Shown: positions 1 through 8,937, counted from the stretch's first letter. The stretch: DNA of 49,241 nt from Bacillus hominis (GCF_018332515.1 NZ_BOQD01000080.1:1-49241); one strand, 5' to 3'. A program made the numbers and translations. Notes: generated by a model not told the origin, from the letters alone.

Positions 1-16
1 AGATCCTTTCTTTCTA

Positions 17-514
17 TTAACGATTATCGATCGTTTCTGGATATAAATCGTGATTCATCATGCGGTAATCTGCCATTTGCTCATACTTAGTTCCTGGGCG
101 GCCGTAGTTACAGTAAGGATCGATTGAAATACCACCACGTGGTGTAAATTTCCCCCATACCTCAATATAGCGTGGATCCATTAATTTAATTAAATCATTC
201 ATAATAACGTTCATGCAATCTTCGTGGAAGTCACCATGATTTCGGAAGCTAAATAAATATAGCTTTAAAGATTTACTCTCTACCATTCTTTGTTCTGGAA
301 TGTAGCTAATATAAATTGTTGCAAAATCTGGTTGTCCTGTTTTCGGACATAAGCTTGTAAATTCAGGACAGTTGAATTTTACAAAGTAATCACGGTTTGG
401 ATGGTTATTATCAAATACCTCTAAAATTCCCGGGCTATATTCAAATAAATATTTTGTATTTTGATTTCCTAGTAATGTTACATCTTTTAAATCTTCGTCT
501 AATCTTCCTGCCAT
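17..514 (-). CDS. queF: NADPH-dependent 7-cyano-7-deazaguanine reductase QueF
   Basis: Cytoplasmic enzyme that reduces the nitrile preQ0 to the amine preQ1 with NADPH, the last free-base step of queuosine synthesis. The 165-residue protein has the type I (short, YkvM-like) QueF length. The nucleophilic Cys56 lies in [13 protein letters not shown], with the general-acid Asp63 seven residues on, and the E-S-K-S-L-K-L-Y motif that binds NADPH follows. The ATG at 514 is preferred over the one at 523 because the AGAAGGG ribosome binding site directly abuts the upstream ATG but sits 9 nt from this one. It is the last of four que genes on this strand, 18 nt after queE, and should share the preQ1 riboswitch upstream of queC. 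Confidence 0.96.
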   Translation of the reverse strand: MAGRLDEDLKDVTLLGNQNTKYLFEYSPGILEVFDNNHPNRDYFVKFNCPEFTSLCPKTGQPDFATIYISYIPEQRMVESKSLKLYLFSFRNHGDFHEDCMNVIMNDLIKLMDPRYIEVWGKFTPRGGISIDPYCNYGRPGTKYEQMADYRMMNHDLYPETIDNR

Positions 515-532
515 TTTAAACATCCCTTCTTG

Positions 533-1249
533 TTATACTCCTCGTTTATTTCCCCATACTAACGCATGGAGCTGAGGCAATACTTTCGCATCATTCATTT
601 CTTTACAATTCACAGCTTTTTCAATAAGCCATTCATATTTTTCTAATAAGTTTTTTATAAGCACCGCATCATCCACTGTTTTCGTATCATCATTCCCTAC
701 TTGTAAGAAAAATGGTACATTCGGATAACGCTCATGCATCTTAACTGCATATTCAAAATCTTGATCATCGAATACTACTACTTTTAAACTAAAATCTTTC
801 CCTGCTAGTTTATGAATAACAGAATCTAACATTTGAAAATCTGTTTTCATCGTTGAACTTGGTGGTTTTGGAGAAATCGTTACCTCATCAATTTGAAGCA
901 ACCAATCTTGCCATTTACTTCCTTGTGTTTCTATCGCTGTTCGCATTCCATTCTCCTTTAATATAGAAAGAAGAAATTGCATATTTTTCAGCAAAACAGG
1001 ATTTCCACCTGAAATCGTAACATGAGAAAAGTTTTCTCCACCAATTTCTACAAGATCATTCCAAATATCTTCCGGTGTCATTTGCTTAATTTGATCTTTG
1101 GCCGATCCATCCCATGTAAAAGCAGAATCACACCAAGCACAGCTATAATCACAGCCCGCTGTACGGATAAACATTGTCTTTTGGCCTACAACCATTCCTT
1201 CTCCTTGAATGGTCGGACCAAATATTTCTAAGACGGGGATTTTACTCAT
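533..1249 (-). CDS. queE: 7-carboxy-7-deazaguanine synthase QueE (radical SAM)
   Basis: Radical S-adenosylmethionine enzyme that contracts 6-carboxytetrahydropterin to 7-carboxy-7-deazaguanine in preQ0 synthesis. The N-terminal FGPTIQGEG motif is typical of QueE. The [4Fe-4S] cluster motif is CX3CX2C (Cys33, Cys37, Cys40), and a GG-N-P segment (SGGNPVLL) matches the SAM-binding strand. At 238 residues it has the usual Bacillus length. Its ATG lies inside the last codons of queD (8 nt overlap), which points to translational coupling. The order queC-queD-queE-queF matches the classic Bacillus operon. Confidence 0.96.
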   Translation of the reverse strand: MSKIPVLEIFGPTIQGEGMVVGQKTMFIRTAGCDYSCAWCDSAFTWDGSAKDQIKQMTPEDIWNDLVEIGGENFSHVTISGGNPVLLKNMQFLLSILKENGMRTAIETQGSKWQDWLLQIDEVTISPKPPSSTMKTDFQMLDSVIHKLAGKDFSLKVVVFDDQDFEYAVKMHERYPNVPFFLQVGNDDTKTVDDAVLIKNLLEKYEWLIEKAVNCKEMNDAKVLPQLHALVWGNKRGV

Positions 1250-1733
1250 CGAGCATCCACTCCCGTCTTACTTCCGCATAACTAGTCGGTGTCTCAAAAA
1301 GACGAACAAATTCAACACGAGCTCCCTTGTATTCGTTCTCACGATTATCTTTCGTTAATGCTTCTGCCATCTTTTCATAAATCCAAACGACCATATTTTC
1401 AGCAGTCGTATTCATTTCTGGCAATGTTTCGTTTAAATAACGATGATCTAAATAAACTTCTATTTCATTTTTCCAAATCTCTTTTATATCTCCAAAGTCA
1501 ATTGCAAGGCCTATTTCATTTACATATCCGCTAATTCCAAATACGACTTTATATGTGTGTCCATGTAAATTTTTACATTTCCCTTCATAGCAGTGTAAAT
1601 GGTGCGCTGCATCAAATGTAAATTCCTTGCTGACCATTACTCTTTTATTATGATATTTGAGTTGTTCACGCTGAATATCCTTGTCCATTTTTTGTAAATT
1701 TTCTACGATGCGAAATCCAAAAAAGTTATCCAT
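1242..1733 (-). CDS. queD: 6-carboxytetrahydropterin synthase QueD
   Basis: PTPS-family enzyme that converts 7,8-dihydroneopterin triphosphate to 6-carboxy-5,6,7,8-tetrahydropterin. The zinc ligands are visible as His44 in FDAAHHL and His57/His59 in LHGHTY, and a catalytic-type Cys53 comes just before them. The 163-residue protein is slightly longer than the B. subtilis type because of an N-terminal extension. The ATG overlaps the queC stop codon as TAATG and has an AAGGAG site about 11 nt upstream, so coupling to queC is likely. An internal start at residue 16 or 33 is possible but has no better ribosome binding site. Confidence 0.95.
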   Translation of the reverse strand: MDNFFGFRIVENLQKMDKDIQREQLKYHNKRVMVSKEFTFDAAHHLHCYEGKCKNLHGHTYKVVFGISGYVNEIGLAIDFGDIKEIWKNEIEVYLDHRYLNETLPEMNTTAENMVVWIYEKMAEALTKDNRENEYKGARVEFVRLFETPTSYAEVRREWMLDE

Positions 1734-2395
1734 TAGTTGCTCGCTCCTTCGCGTTCTTGTAGATACGTATCTAATCCTGCTTTACGAAGTTGACATGCTG
1801 GACATTCACCGCAACCATCACCAATGATTCCGTTATAACATGTTAATGTTTTTTCTCTAACAAACTCAAATGCTCCAAGTTCATCAGATAATTTCCATGT
1901 CTCTGCTTTATCAATCCACATAAGTGGTGTATGAATAACAAACGGATAATCCATAGATAAATTTAATGTAACGTTTAATGATTTCACAAACACGTCACGA
2001 CAATCTGGATAACCGCTGAAATCAGTTTCGCATACACCCGTTACAATATGACGTGCTCCAACTTGTTTTGCTAATACAGCCGCAAATGATAAAAATAGTA
2101 AATTCCGTCCATCTACAAATGTTGATGGCAATTCACCTTCTTCATGTGTAATCTCCATATCCGTTCTCGTTAACGCATTTGGAGCAAGTTGATTTAATAA
2201 GCTCATATCTAGTACCGTATGTTTAATTCCTAACTCTTTCGCGATTTCCGCTGCACAATCAATTTCTAACTTATGACGTTGATTGTAATTAAACGTTACA
2301 GCTTCCACTTCTGCAAACTGTTGTATTGCCCAAAATAAACATGTTGTACTGTCTTGTCCACCACTAAAAACAACAACTGCTTTTTCTTTTTTCAT
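1733..2395 (-). CDS. queC: 7-cyano-7-deazaguanine synthase QueC
   Basis: ATP-dependent enzyme converting 7-carboxy-7-deazaguanine and ammonia to preQ0. The N-type ATP pyrophosphatase P-loop SGGQDS is at residues 11-16. A C-terminal four-cysteine zinc site (C-x8-C-x2-C-x2-C, from [16 protein letters not shown]) is intact. I start the protein at [10 protein letters not shown]: the AGAAGGAG site is 10 nt from that ATG but only 1 nt from the upstream ATG at 2404. It is the first gene of the que operon, directly downstream of a preQ1-I riboswitch and terminator, so the pathway product shuts off its own synthesis. Confidence 0.96.
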   Translation of the reverse strand: MKKEKAVVVFSGGQDSTTCLFWAIQQFAEVEAVTFNYNQRHKLEIDCAAEIAKELGIKHTVLDMSLLNQLAPNALTRTDMEITHEEGELPSTFVDGRNLLFLSFAAVLAKQVGARHIVTGVCETDFSGYPDCRDVFVKSLNVTLNLSMDYPFVIHTPLMWIDKAETWKLSDELGAFEFVREKTLTCYNGIIGDGCGECPACQLRKAGLDTYLQEREGASN

Positions 2396-2460
2396 TTCAC
2401 TCATTCTCCTTCTCTACTACGAATAAGAAGAAAGAACGTTCTTGAACTGTCACAATAAAA

Positions 2461-2530
2461 AAACAAAACAATACCTAAGGATATTGTTGTTTCCATAGTT
2501 TTTTATAGAGGGAGTTCGCGAACCTCTCCC
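2461..2530 (-). promoter_or_regulatory. preQ1-I riboswitch with transcription terminator
   Basis: Reading the minus strand, 2530-2495 carries the class I preQ1 aptamer: stem GAGG / CCTC closing a loop, followed by the A-rich tail TATAAAAAACTA that forms the H-type pseudoknot. It is followed at 2488-2467 by the perfect hairpin AACAATA...TATTGTT and a T-rich run, an intrinsic terminator. The arrangement matches transcription attenuation in other Bacillus que operons: preQ1 binding favours the terminator and lowers queCDEF expression. Confidence 0.93.
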
Positions 2531-2569
2531 ATGCAGTGCACGGAATTTCTTCTTTCATTAACAAAGATT

Positions 2570-2597
2570 ATTGTAACATATTGTATACTACCAGAAA
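2570..2597 (-). promoter_or_regulatory. Candidate SigA promoter of the que operon
   Basis: On the minus strand TTTCTG (2597-2592) and TACAAT (2575-2570) are 16 bp apart. The predicted start would be about 30 nt before the preQ1 aptamer. The -35 is a weak match, so this is only a candidate; TATACAAT just upstream could serve instead. Confidence 0.35.
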
Positions 2598-2686
2598 AAA
2601 TTTCTGATTTTTTCCGCTATTTCACATTTCATTTCTTTCATTTTATAGTATGATTAATTTAATGTGAGAAGAGAGGAGGCATCCAA

Positions 2687-3949
2687 CTGAAACTCTTTAT
2701 TATTTATCTCTTTTTAAATATATTATCCATCCTTGTTACAATGCTTGTATATCATTTATTTTGGAATCAAAAAGGGAAACGCTCTCCAAAATTAAATTCA
2801 GCTATATTTATTGTATTATGTTGCCTCGCTACCATACTATGTATCACTTTCGCAGCAAAAACAAATTATGGATTTCAATTTGATATGCGTCATATCGTAT
2901 TAATTGTTGGTACATTAACGGGAGGTCCTATTGCCGGTGCTTCCATCTTAGCTGTATTAAACATATACCGCTTCTTATTAGGAGGAATAGGTGTTTTCCC
3001 ATCCTTTATCGCTTCGGTTCTACTATTCATTGTTCTACTATTAACATACAAACTGTTTAACCGAAGTTCTAATCGTATAAAAATAGCACTCGCTATCTTT
3101 TACAGTCTCATATTCGGATTTAGCTGGATACCATTTTTCCTTTCAGAGGTTACAAATACGGCAGATTATATACCACATATTATCGTGTACGAACTATGTA
3201 CGATGCTTGGTACAATCCTTATTTTATATTTGCTACACATATTACAAACGCAAGTTCGTCTCCAAAATGAACTTATAAATGCTGAAAAATTTCATTTAAT
3301 CGGTGAAATGGCAGCTTCTATCTCTCATGAAATTCGCAATCCTTTAACTTCAACGAAAGGATTTTTGCAACTTTTACAGTCAGATACATGTTCTGAGGAG
3401 GAACGAAAATTATATATCGACATAGCCATTAATGGTGTCGAACAAGCAAATCATGTTCTTACAGACTACTTAACTTTTGCAAAACCGAGTATTGAAAAAG
3501 AACAACAATTACAAGTAGAGGAAGAATTACTTCATGCGTTATCTTTAATTACACCTCTCGCCAATTTAACAAATGTTCGTATACATTACATAAAACAAAG
3601 TACATCTTTCTTTATAGCTGGTGAAAAGCAAAAGCTGAACCAATGCTTATTAAATATTTTTAAAAACTGTATTGAGGCTATGCCTAACGGTGGTGACCTT
3701 ATTCTTACATTAGTTCCAGACCATAAACATATACAATTATATATAAAAGATACAGGTATTGGTATGGATCAAGAACAAGTAAAACGCCTCGGGTCACCTT
3801 TCTACTCGACGAAAGAAAAAGGGACCGGACTCGGGATGATGGTCGTCTTCAGTGTTATTCAAGCAATGAATGGAAAGGTTGATATTATTAGTGAAAAAGG
3901 AACAGGTACAACATTTTTATTAACTTTCCCAATCATACAAAAAACGTGA
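2687..3949 (+). CDS. KinB-like membrane sensor histidine kinase (sporulation kinase type)
   Basis: Membrane sensor kinase with about six N-terminal helices (roughly residues 1-190, a 5TM-LYT-like sensor with no large extracellular domain), then HisKA with the phospho-acceptor His214 in SISHEIRNPL and a HATPase_c domain (N box NIFKNCIEAM, G boxes DTGIGM and GTGLGM). I place the start at CTG 2687, because GGAGG at 2675-2679 lies 7 nt before it and no good site precedes the ATG at 2741; this restores the first membrane helix. No response regulator is adjacent, as expected of orphan kinases that feed Spo0F. Its position beside the que operon matches, from memory, B. anthracis BA1356, one of nine sporulation kinases described there. 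The target phosphorelay is inferred. Confidence 0.85.
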   Translation: MKLFIIYLFLNILSILVTMLVYHLFWNQKGKRSPKLNSAIFIVLCCLATILCITFAAKTNYGFQFDMRHIVLIVGTLTGGPIAGASILAVLNIYRFLLGGIGVFPSFIASVLLFIVLLLTYKLFNRSSNRIKIALAIFYSLIFGFSWIPFFLSEVTNTADYIPHIIVYELCTMLGTILILYLLHILQTQVRLQNELINAEKFHLIGEMAASISHEIRNPLTSTKGFLQLLQSDTCSEEERKLYIDIAINGVEQANHVLTDYLTFAKPSIEKEQQLQVEEELLHALSLITPLANLTNVRIHYIKQSTSFFIAGEKQKLNQCLLNIFKNCIEAMPNGGDLILTLVPDHKHIQLYIKDTGIGMDQEQVKRLGSPFYSTKEKGTGLGMMVVFSVIQAMNGKVDIISEKGTGTTFLLTFPIIQKT

Positions 3950-3969
3950 TGAAATTCATCACGTTTTTT
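3939..3969. terminator. Bidirectional terminator between convergent genes
   Basis: Perfect 15-bp stem AAAAAACGTGATGAA with its complement and a one-base centre. T runs lie on both strands. It contains the kinase stop codon and the stop codon of the 38-residue gene on the other strand. Confidence 0.9.
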
Positions 3970-4075
3970 CTGTTCCTTCAACTAATTCTGCAAAAGCTTT
4001 CACCTTTCCATGTGGCTTTTGATTTTCTTTCCGAGCTTTCCAAGCGCGCTCTTCTTCTCTCTTTTTCTTTGACAT
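3959..4075 (-). CDS. Small charged protein, DUF6254-like (38 aa)
   Basis: A short reading frame starting MSKKKREEERAWKARKENQ and ending ELVEGTEKT. It is rich in Lys, Arg and Glu, has no membrane segment, and is probably a single helix followed by a tail. The ATG has an AAGGAG site (GAAGGAGTTGAACAG) about 10 nt upstream. Its stop codon sits inside the bidirectional terminator. It resembles the tiny Bacillus proteins annotated as DUF6254; that family name is from memory. Function unknown. Confidence 0.75.
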   Translation of the reverse strand: MSKKKREEERAWKARKENQKPHGKVKAFAELVEGTEKT

Positions 4076-4206
4076 ACTCTGTTCAACTCCTTCTAACTCT
4101 TTCACCAAGTATTATTCCAAAGTAAGACAGGAAACTATGCATAGTTTTTTCTACCCTTTTTGATTATTTACCATACATTCACCGGCTTTTGAAGTGAGCT
4201 GCGCAC

Positions 4207-4233
4207 AAAAAAAGAAGCAGGAAGATCCCCCGC
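4207..4233 (-). terminator. Terminator after the DinB-like gene
   Basis: On the minus strand GCGGGGGATCTTCCTGC forms a short GC-rich hairpin, followed by CTTCTTTTTTT, directly downstream of the stop codon at 4244. Confidence 0.65.
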
Positions 4234-4243
4234 CCCTCTCATC

Positions 4244-4777
4244 TTACCTTTGTAGTATTGCATGTTTCGCCTCTTTTAACTGCGTAAGATGTCTTTGCTC
4301 ATGCAAATCAAGAAATTGAACCCATTGATATAAATTCAAATCATTAAAAATAGGATGTTTTAATCCATTTTCAAATAATTCTTTCTCATCTATCACACTA
4401 TGAAGCGCATGGAATAGTTCTTGTCGTGAATGTTCTAGTAATTGAATTCCTTGTTGTTTTTTCATTAAAGTTTCTGTTGGTTGCATTTGCTGAGGAGCTT
4501 CTCGTTTATATGTGCGATCAAGCGTAAGTTGGAGGTCTTTAAATGGAGTCAGTTTTCTTTCTTTTTTTTGTAAAGCATATACAAGGGCAGATGTAACAGA
4601 TTGTTCCACTAAATGCAAGTGATGTAAAATTTGAATAATACTCCATTTATCACGGCGTGGCTTTACATTCACTTCTGTGTCATTTAACATTTCAATTTCT
4701 GATAATAGCGTGCTTCGAGTAGACTGTAATGAGTTCACCAAACTTTCTAAACTCACATCCATATTAGATTGGAGCAT
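4244..4777 (-). CDS. DinB/YfiT-like four-helix metalloprotein
   Basis: A 177-residue all-helical protein of the DinB/YfiT-like putative metalloenzyme superfamily. The three expected metal-binding histidines are visible: one in KWSIIQILHHLHLVE and two in LDLHEQRHLTQ near the C terminus. Many family members are bacillithiol or mycothiol-dependent transferases, but this one cannot be assigned a substrate from sequence. The ATG has AAGGGGG 8 nt upstream. It is a single gene bounded by terminators on both sides. Confidence 0.8.
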   Translation of the reverse strand: MLQSNMDVSLESLVNSLQSTRSTLLSEIEMLNDTEVNVKPRRDKWSIIQILHHLHLVEQSVTSALVYALQKKERKLTPFKDLQLTLDRTYKREAPQQMQPTETLMKKQQGIQLLEHSRQELFHALHSVIDEKELFENGLKHPIFNDLNLYQWVQFLDLHEQRHLTQLKEAKHAILQR

Positions 4778-4802
4778 ATTTCTTTCCCCCTTTTTGTTGG
4801 TG

Positions 4803-4835
4803 AAAAGAGGTGTTCTTTATTCGAAACACCCCTTT
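4803..4835 (-). terminator. Hairpin downstream of the oligoendopeptidase gene
   Basis: Inverted repeat AAAGAGGTGTT...AACACCCCTTT, read on the minus strand with a short T run. A second weaker hairpin (AAACATG...CATGTTT, 4889-4915) lies immediately after the stop codon at 4917; either could terminate the gene. Confidence 0.5.
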
Positions 4836-4916
4836 AATAATTCTGAATTTTCTTTTATTATCTCATCATTTTCCCATTATGTCGATGTTAAACATGTGAA
4901 AAAAAGCGCATGTTTT

Positions 4917-6611
4917 TTACAATTTTGTGTCGTCAATCGCATGTAACCATGCTTCAATTTCTGTAATAACACTTTTCACACAGCCTTCAGCAAATGGTGA
5001 TGTTAAATTTGCCACTTCTACTAATTCTAAGAACGATTTACTTCCACCTTGTTGACACAGGTTCACATAATCTTCCCACGCCTCTTGTCTATTATCTCTT
5101 GCACGTTTCCAAAATTGTAGTGCACAAATTTGAGCAAGCGTGTAATCAATATAATAGAAAGGTGAGCTATAAATATGCCCTTGACGTTGCCAGAAACCAC
5201 CACGCTCTAAATAATCATTATCTTCATAATCACGATGCGGTAAATATTTCTTCTCTATGTTACGCCATGCTGTCTTACGCTCTTCGGGTGATGCTTCAGG
5301 ATTTTCATATACATAATGTTGATATTCATCAACAGATACACCATAAGGTAAAAACAGAAGGGCTGAACTTAAGTGAGAGAAGTAATATTTATCTGCATCC
5401 TCTTCAAAGAATAGCTTCATCCATGGCCATGTAAAGAATTCCATACTCATAGAGTGGATTTCACACGCTTCATATGTTGGCCAATTATATTCTGGAATTT
5501 CAAATTTACGACTTTCATATACTTGGAAAGCATGGCCCGCTTCATGTGTTAATACGTCAATATCACCAGATGTTCCGTTGAAGTTCGAGAAAATAAATGG
5601 CGCTTTGTAATTCTCAATATATGTACAATATCCACCGCCAGCTTTTCCTTTTTTCGCAACTAAATCTAATAAATCATTATCTAGCATGAAATTAAAAAAT
5701 TCATCTGTTTCAGCTGATAATTCTTTATACATCGTTTTCCCGTGATTAATAATCCAATCGGCATCGCCTTTTGGAGTTGGATTACCTGTAGCAAACTCAA
5801 AGTTTTCATCATAATAAGCGAGCTTTTCTACACCAATACGTGCTTTTTGTCTATTTCTTAACTCGGTTGCAACCGGAACGATATAATCTAATACTTGCTG
5901 ACGATAGTTCGCTACCATTTCAGCATTATAATCTGTACGATACATTCTTGCATATCCTAATTCAACAAAGTTTTTAAAACCAAGTATTTTTGCGATTTTC
6001 GTTCTCACTTTAACAAGCTCATCATAAATACGATCTAATTCTTCCTCATTTTTAGCTAAAAATCCGTAGTATGCTTCACTTGCTGCTTTACGTTCGCTTC
6101 TTTCTTTTCCTTGCATAAACGGAATAAGTTGCGATAACGTTCTTTCTTCTCCTGCAAAGTCAATTTTTGCAGATGCTAATAACTGTGTATATTGTGAAGA
6201 CAGTTTATTCTCTAATTGTAAATCTTTCACTACTTCATCTGAATATGTTTTTAAATCACATTCAGCTAGAGCAAATAATTGCTTTCCATAATACGCTTCT
6301 AATTCTTCACGGAATGGAGAATTAATTAACGCCTTATAATATTTTGTTCCATAACCTTGTACAACTGGAGAGTATTCATCAAAAAAATCTTGCTCTTCCT
6401 TGTAAAAAGCATCTGTCGTATCAACAGAATGGCGAATGTAACAAAGGTTCCCCATTGTACCAAAATCATTACGAATTTCATTAATTGAATTAATTACTTG
6501 TTTTTGTTCTTCAACCGTTTTTGCCTTATCGAACTTTTCTAAAGCAACAGTAAACTTCTCTTTTAATTCTTCAATATTTGGCCGTTTATATTCATAGTCT
6601 TTAAATGACAT
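4917..6611 (-). CDS. M3 family oligoendopeptidase (PepF-like)
   Basis: Cytosolic zinc metallopeptidase of family M3, which degrades short peptides. The zinc motif HEAGH (in DVLTHEAGHAFQ, about residue 355) and the downstream Glu ligand region (YEACEIHSMSMEFF) are intact. At 564 residues it matches the shorter M3 oligoendopeptidases found in Bacillus, with the N-terminal helical gate domain before residue 200. The ATG has GAGGAGG 7 nt upstream. No signal peptide. It is monocistronic, and nothing in the neighbourhood indicates a dedicated peptide substrate. Confidence 0.93.
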   Translation of the reverse strand: MSFKDYEYKRPNIEELKEKFTVALEKFDKAKTVEEQKQVINSINEIRNDFGTMGNLCYIRHSVDTTDAFYKEEQDFFDEYSPVVQGYGTKYYKALINSPFREELEAYYGKQLFALAECDLKTYSDEVVKDLQLENKLSSQYTQLLASAKIDFAGEERTLSQLIPFMQGKERSERKAASEAYYGFLAKNEEELDRIYDELVKVRTKIAKILGFKNFVELGYARMYRTDYNAEMVANYRQQVLDYIVPVATELRNRQKARIGVEKLAYYDENFEFATGNPTPKGDADWIINHGKTMYKELSAETDEFFNFMLDNDLLDLVAKKGKAGGGYCTYIENYKAPFIFSNFNGTSGDIDVLTHEAGHAFQVYESRKFEIPEYNWPTYEACEIHSMSMEFFTWPWMKLFFEEDADKYYFSHLSSALLFLPYGVSVDEYQHYVYENPEASPEERKTAWRNIEKKYLPHRDYEDNDYLERGGFWQRQGHIYSSPFYYIDYTLAQICALQFWKRARDNRQEAWEDYVNLCQQGGSKSFLELVEVANLTSPFAEGCVKSVITEIEAWLHAIDDTKL

Positions 6612-6725
6612 GAACTAGCCTCCTCTCCATCATATGCATCATTACTATAATTCAATGCTTACTTACAAATCTCCTCTTATTCTTCAGCAAAATGCGGTAG
6701 ATGATGTCATGAATACATGCACACC

Positions 6726-6754
6726 AAAAAGCCTTGGATTTCTTTATCCAAAGC
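6726..6754 (-). terminator. Terminator after the MarR gene
   Basis: On the minus strand GCTTTGGAT...ATCCAAGGC is followed by TTTTTGG. It lies 18 nt beyond the marR-type stop codon. Confidence 0.75.
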
Positions 6755-6771
6755 TCCTTTGGAACATAGCA

Positions 6772-7218
6772 TCATTTTTCATACTTTCCAATTTTTTTCA
6801 ATAGATCAAGTAATTCATCCTTCTCATCCTTCGTTAACATTTCAAAAGACTGATGTATAACTTGCTCATGACCTGGAAAAATAGAAGCAATAAAGCTCTC
6901 TCCAGACTCCGTTAATTGCGCATAAATAACACGCCTGTCATTTGGACATGGAATTCGTTTTACAAGCCCTTTTTTCTCTAGCTTATCTACAACGTATGTA
7001 ATGCTGCCACTAGCTATTAAAATACGCTCACCAATTTGCTGAAGTGGTTGACCTCCTTTATGATATAGTAATTCTAATACAGCAAACTCAGTTGGATTTA
7101 ATCCGTTACTTTGTATGGATTTATTTGTAGTATCCATAACAGAACGATGTACACGGGATAATGCAATAAATACTTTTAAAGATTGAGAAATGTCTTCTCG
7201 TTCATTATTTGATGTCAT
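6772..7218 (-). CDS. MarR family transcriptional regulator
   Basis: A 148-residue winged-helix regulator. The recognition helix and wing follow the MarR pattern: LLYHKGGQPLQQIGERI, then SGSITYVVDKLEKKGLV, then the wing R-I-P-C-P-N-D-R-R-V-I-Y-A-Q-L-T. The DRR wing motif is conserved. A cysteine in the wing (residue 94 region, PCPNDRR) could be redox-sensitive, as in the OhrR group, but the N-terminal OhrR sensing Cys is absent. It is divergent from the kinase gene at 7411, which is a possible target. Ligand unknown. Confidence 0.88.
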   Translation of the reverse strand: MTSNNEREDISQSLKVFIALSRVHRSVMDTTNKSIQSNGLNPTEFAVLELLYHKGGQPLQQIGERILIASGSITYVVDKLEKKGLVKRIPCPNDRRVIYAQLTESGESFIASIFPGHEQVIHQSFEMLTKDEKDELLDLLKKIGKYEK

Positions 7219-7410
7219 ACCATTTCAACCCTTCACTTAAATTCTCCACAACAAAAGAAAAGCAACTTCGCACTTCATTGAAATTTCCGAATGAGCACTC
7301 ACTCATCCCTTTTCTTTTCCCTAATGTAATACGAATAATTCTTGAATAAAAACATGACAATTTTAACATAGTTTATATATAATGATAATAAAAAAGAAGG
7401 AGTACCAAAT

Positions 7411-8907
7411 TTGAAAGTCAAATTAAAAAGCATAGTTTTTTACATACTGCTTGTTATACTGCCAACGATAGGGATTGGCGCTACTTTTTATTCGTATCAC
7501 ACTTATCAAATGAAACAAGAAAACAAATTGTCTGCTCACACCGTTCTCTTTTTATATAGAGACTATTTAGACCATCACCTTGGTGAAGCTATTTCCGCCT
7601 TAGAAATGCTCGCGAAAGTAGTAGGGACCGAGACAGGGAACATCAATGGGATTAAACAGATTGTACACGATACAGATGGAAATGATGTACGTTTTTCTGG
7701 TCTATATTATGCTACGACAGATGGGATAATTACAATCGCATCCCAAGGTGAATCAACGCATGTTGATGTCTCTGACCGCCAGTACATTCAAGATACATTA
7801 CAATCTAAGAAAACAACTGTATCATCAGTTATTACAGATCGCGTTCTTGGACATCAAGCTATTATGATTGCCTCTCCAATATTTAATAGACAAAAGGAAC
7901 TCTCAGGCTTATTATTAGCAAGTTTACGCTTTGACTACATTTCAGCCTCTTTAAATGCTATTAAACCACAATATCATTTCGAAGTGACTGATAAACATGG
8001 TGTAATTTTTCTAACCGATGATAATAACAAAACAAGTAATGGGCATTCTAATATGCTTACTACCCCACTCCAAAAATTAAATTGGAAAGTCTCTGTTTCT
8101 CCGTTACCTATTCATCAACAAACTTTATACCAGTTAGTTGCAATAGAGTGTATAGCTACTTTATTTTTAATGTCTATTTTATTTTTACTTGCTCAATATA
8201 TGTTATTAAAACGTCAAACAAAACTAGAAAGACAACAAAATGAACTGCAAAAAATTGAATTGGTTGGAACTTTTGCAGCTAGTACAGCCCATGAAATACG
8301 TAATCCTCTTACTGGAATTAAAGGACTCGTTGCTCTGTTAAAAGAGAAATATAAAGATGAACAGGATCAGTTCTACTTTTCCGTAATCGAACAAGAAATA
8401 GAACGGATTAATGAAATTGTAAGCGAATTTCTTATTCTTGGAAAGCCAACTGCCATCATTGAACAAACATATGATGTAAGAAAGATTCTTAATGAGGTAG
8501 CATTAATTATCCAATCTGAGGCGAATCTACATAACATTGTATTTCATTTACATTTGCCAGACCACCCTGTTCATATACGTTTCTCAAAAGACCATATGAA
8601 ACAAGTGGTTTTAAACATTACAAAAAATGCAATTGAAGCTATGGCTTCTGGTGGTACATTAACCATTGTAGTAACAAACAACGAAAAATACGCACAATTG
8701 CAAATTATTGATACTGGAAAAGGGATTCCAAAACATATTCAAAAACACCTCTTTCATCCGTTCTTTACTAATAAAGATACTGGAACAGGTCTTGGGCTTG
8801 TCATATGTAAACGAATTGTAGAGATGTACAACGGGCATATATTTATTGATAGTAAAGAAAACAAAGGAACGACAGTTCATATAGAGATTCCATTACACAT
8901 AGTATAA
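7411..8907 (+). CDS. Sensor histidine kinase with extracellular PDC/Cache domain (sporulation kinase type)
   Basis: A 498-residue membrane kinase starting at TTG, with AGAAGGAG about 9 nt upstream. One helix at residues 8-28 and a second at about 240-265 bracket a roughly 210-residue extracytoplasmic PDC/Cache-type sensor (motif DVSDRQYIQDTL, about 110-125). HisKA follows, with His294 in STAHEIRNPL, then HATPase_c (NITKNAIEAM, DTGKGIP, GTGLGL). There is no cognate response regulator, so it is an orphan kinase probably feeding the Spo0F phosphorelay. Its position matches, from memory, B. anthracis BA1351. Its PDC ligand is unknown. A gene for a Spo0E-like phosphatase converges on it. Confidence 0.86.
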   Translation: MKVKLKSIVFYILLVILPTIGIGATFYSYHTYQMKQENKLSAHTVLFLYRDYLDHHLGEAISALEMLAKVVGTETGNINGIKQIVHDTDGNDVRFSGLYYATTDGIITIASQGESTHVDVSDRQYIQDTLQSKKTTVSSVITDRVLGHQAIMIASPIFNRQKELSGLLLASLRFDYISASLNAIKPQYHFEVTDKHGVIFLTDDNNKTSNGHSNMLTTPLQKLNWKVSVSPLPIHQQTLYQLVAIECIATLFLMSILFLLAQYMLLKRQTKLERQQNELQKIELVGTFAASTAHEIRNPLTGIKGLVALLKEKYKDEQDQFYFSVIEQEIERINEIVSEFLILGKPTAIIEQTYDVRKILNEVALIIQSEANLHNIVFHLHLPDHPVHIRFSKDHMKQVVLNITKNAIEAMASGGTLTIVVTNNEKYAQLQIIDTGKGIPKHIQKHLFHPFFTNKDTGTGLGLVICKRIVEMYNGHIFIDSKENKGTTVHIEIPLHIV

Positions 8908-8937
8908 TTATCCTTATCCTAAAAGGGTAATTATACT
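8901..8937. terminator. Bidirectional terminator between kinase and Spo0E-like gene
   Basis: AGTATAATTATCC pairs with GGTAATTATACT. The structure covers the kinase stop codon and abuts the stop codon of the convergent gene. Confidence 0.7.
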
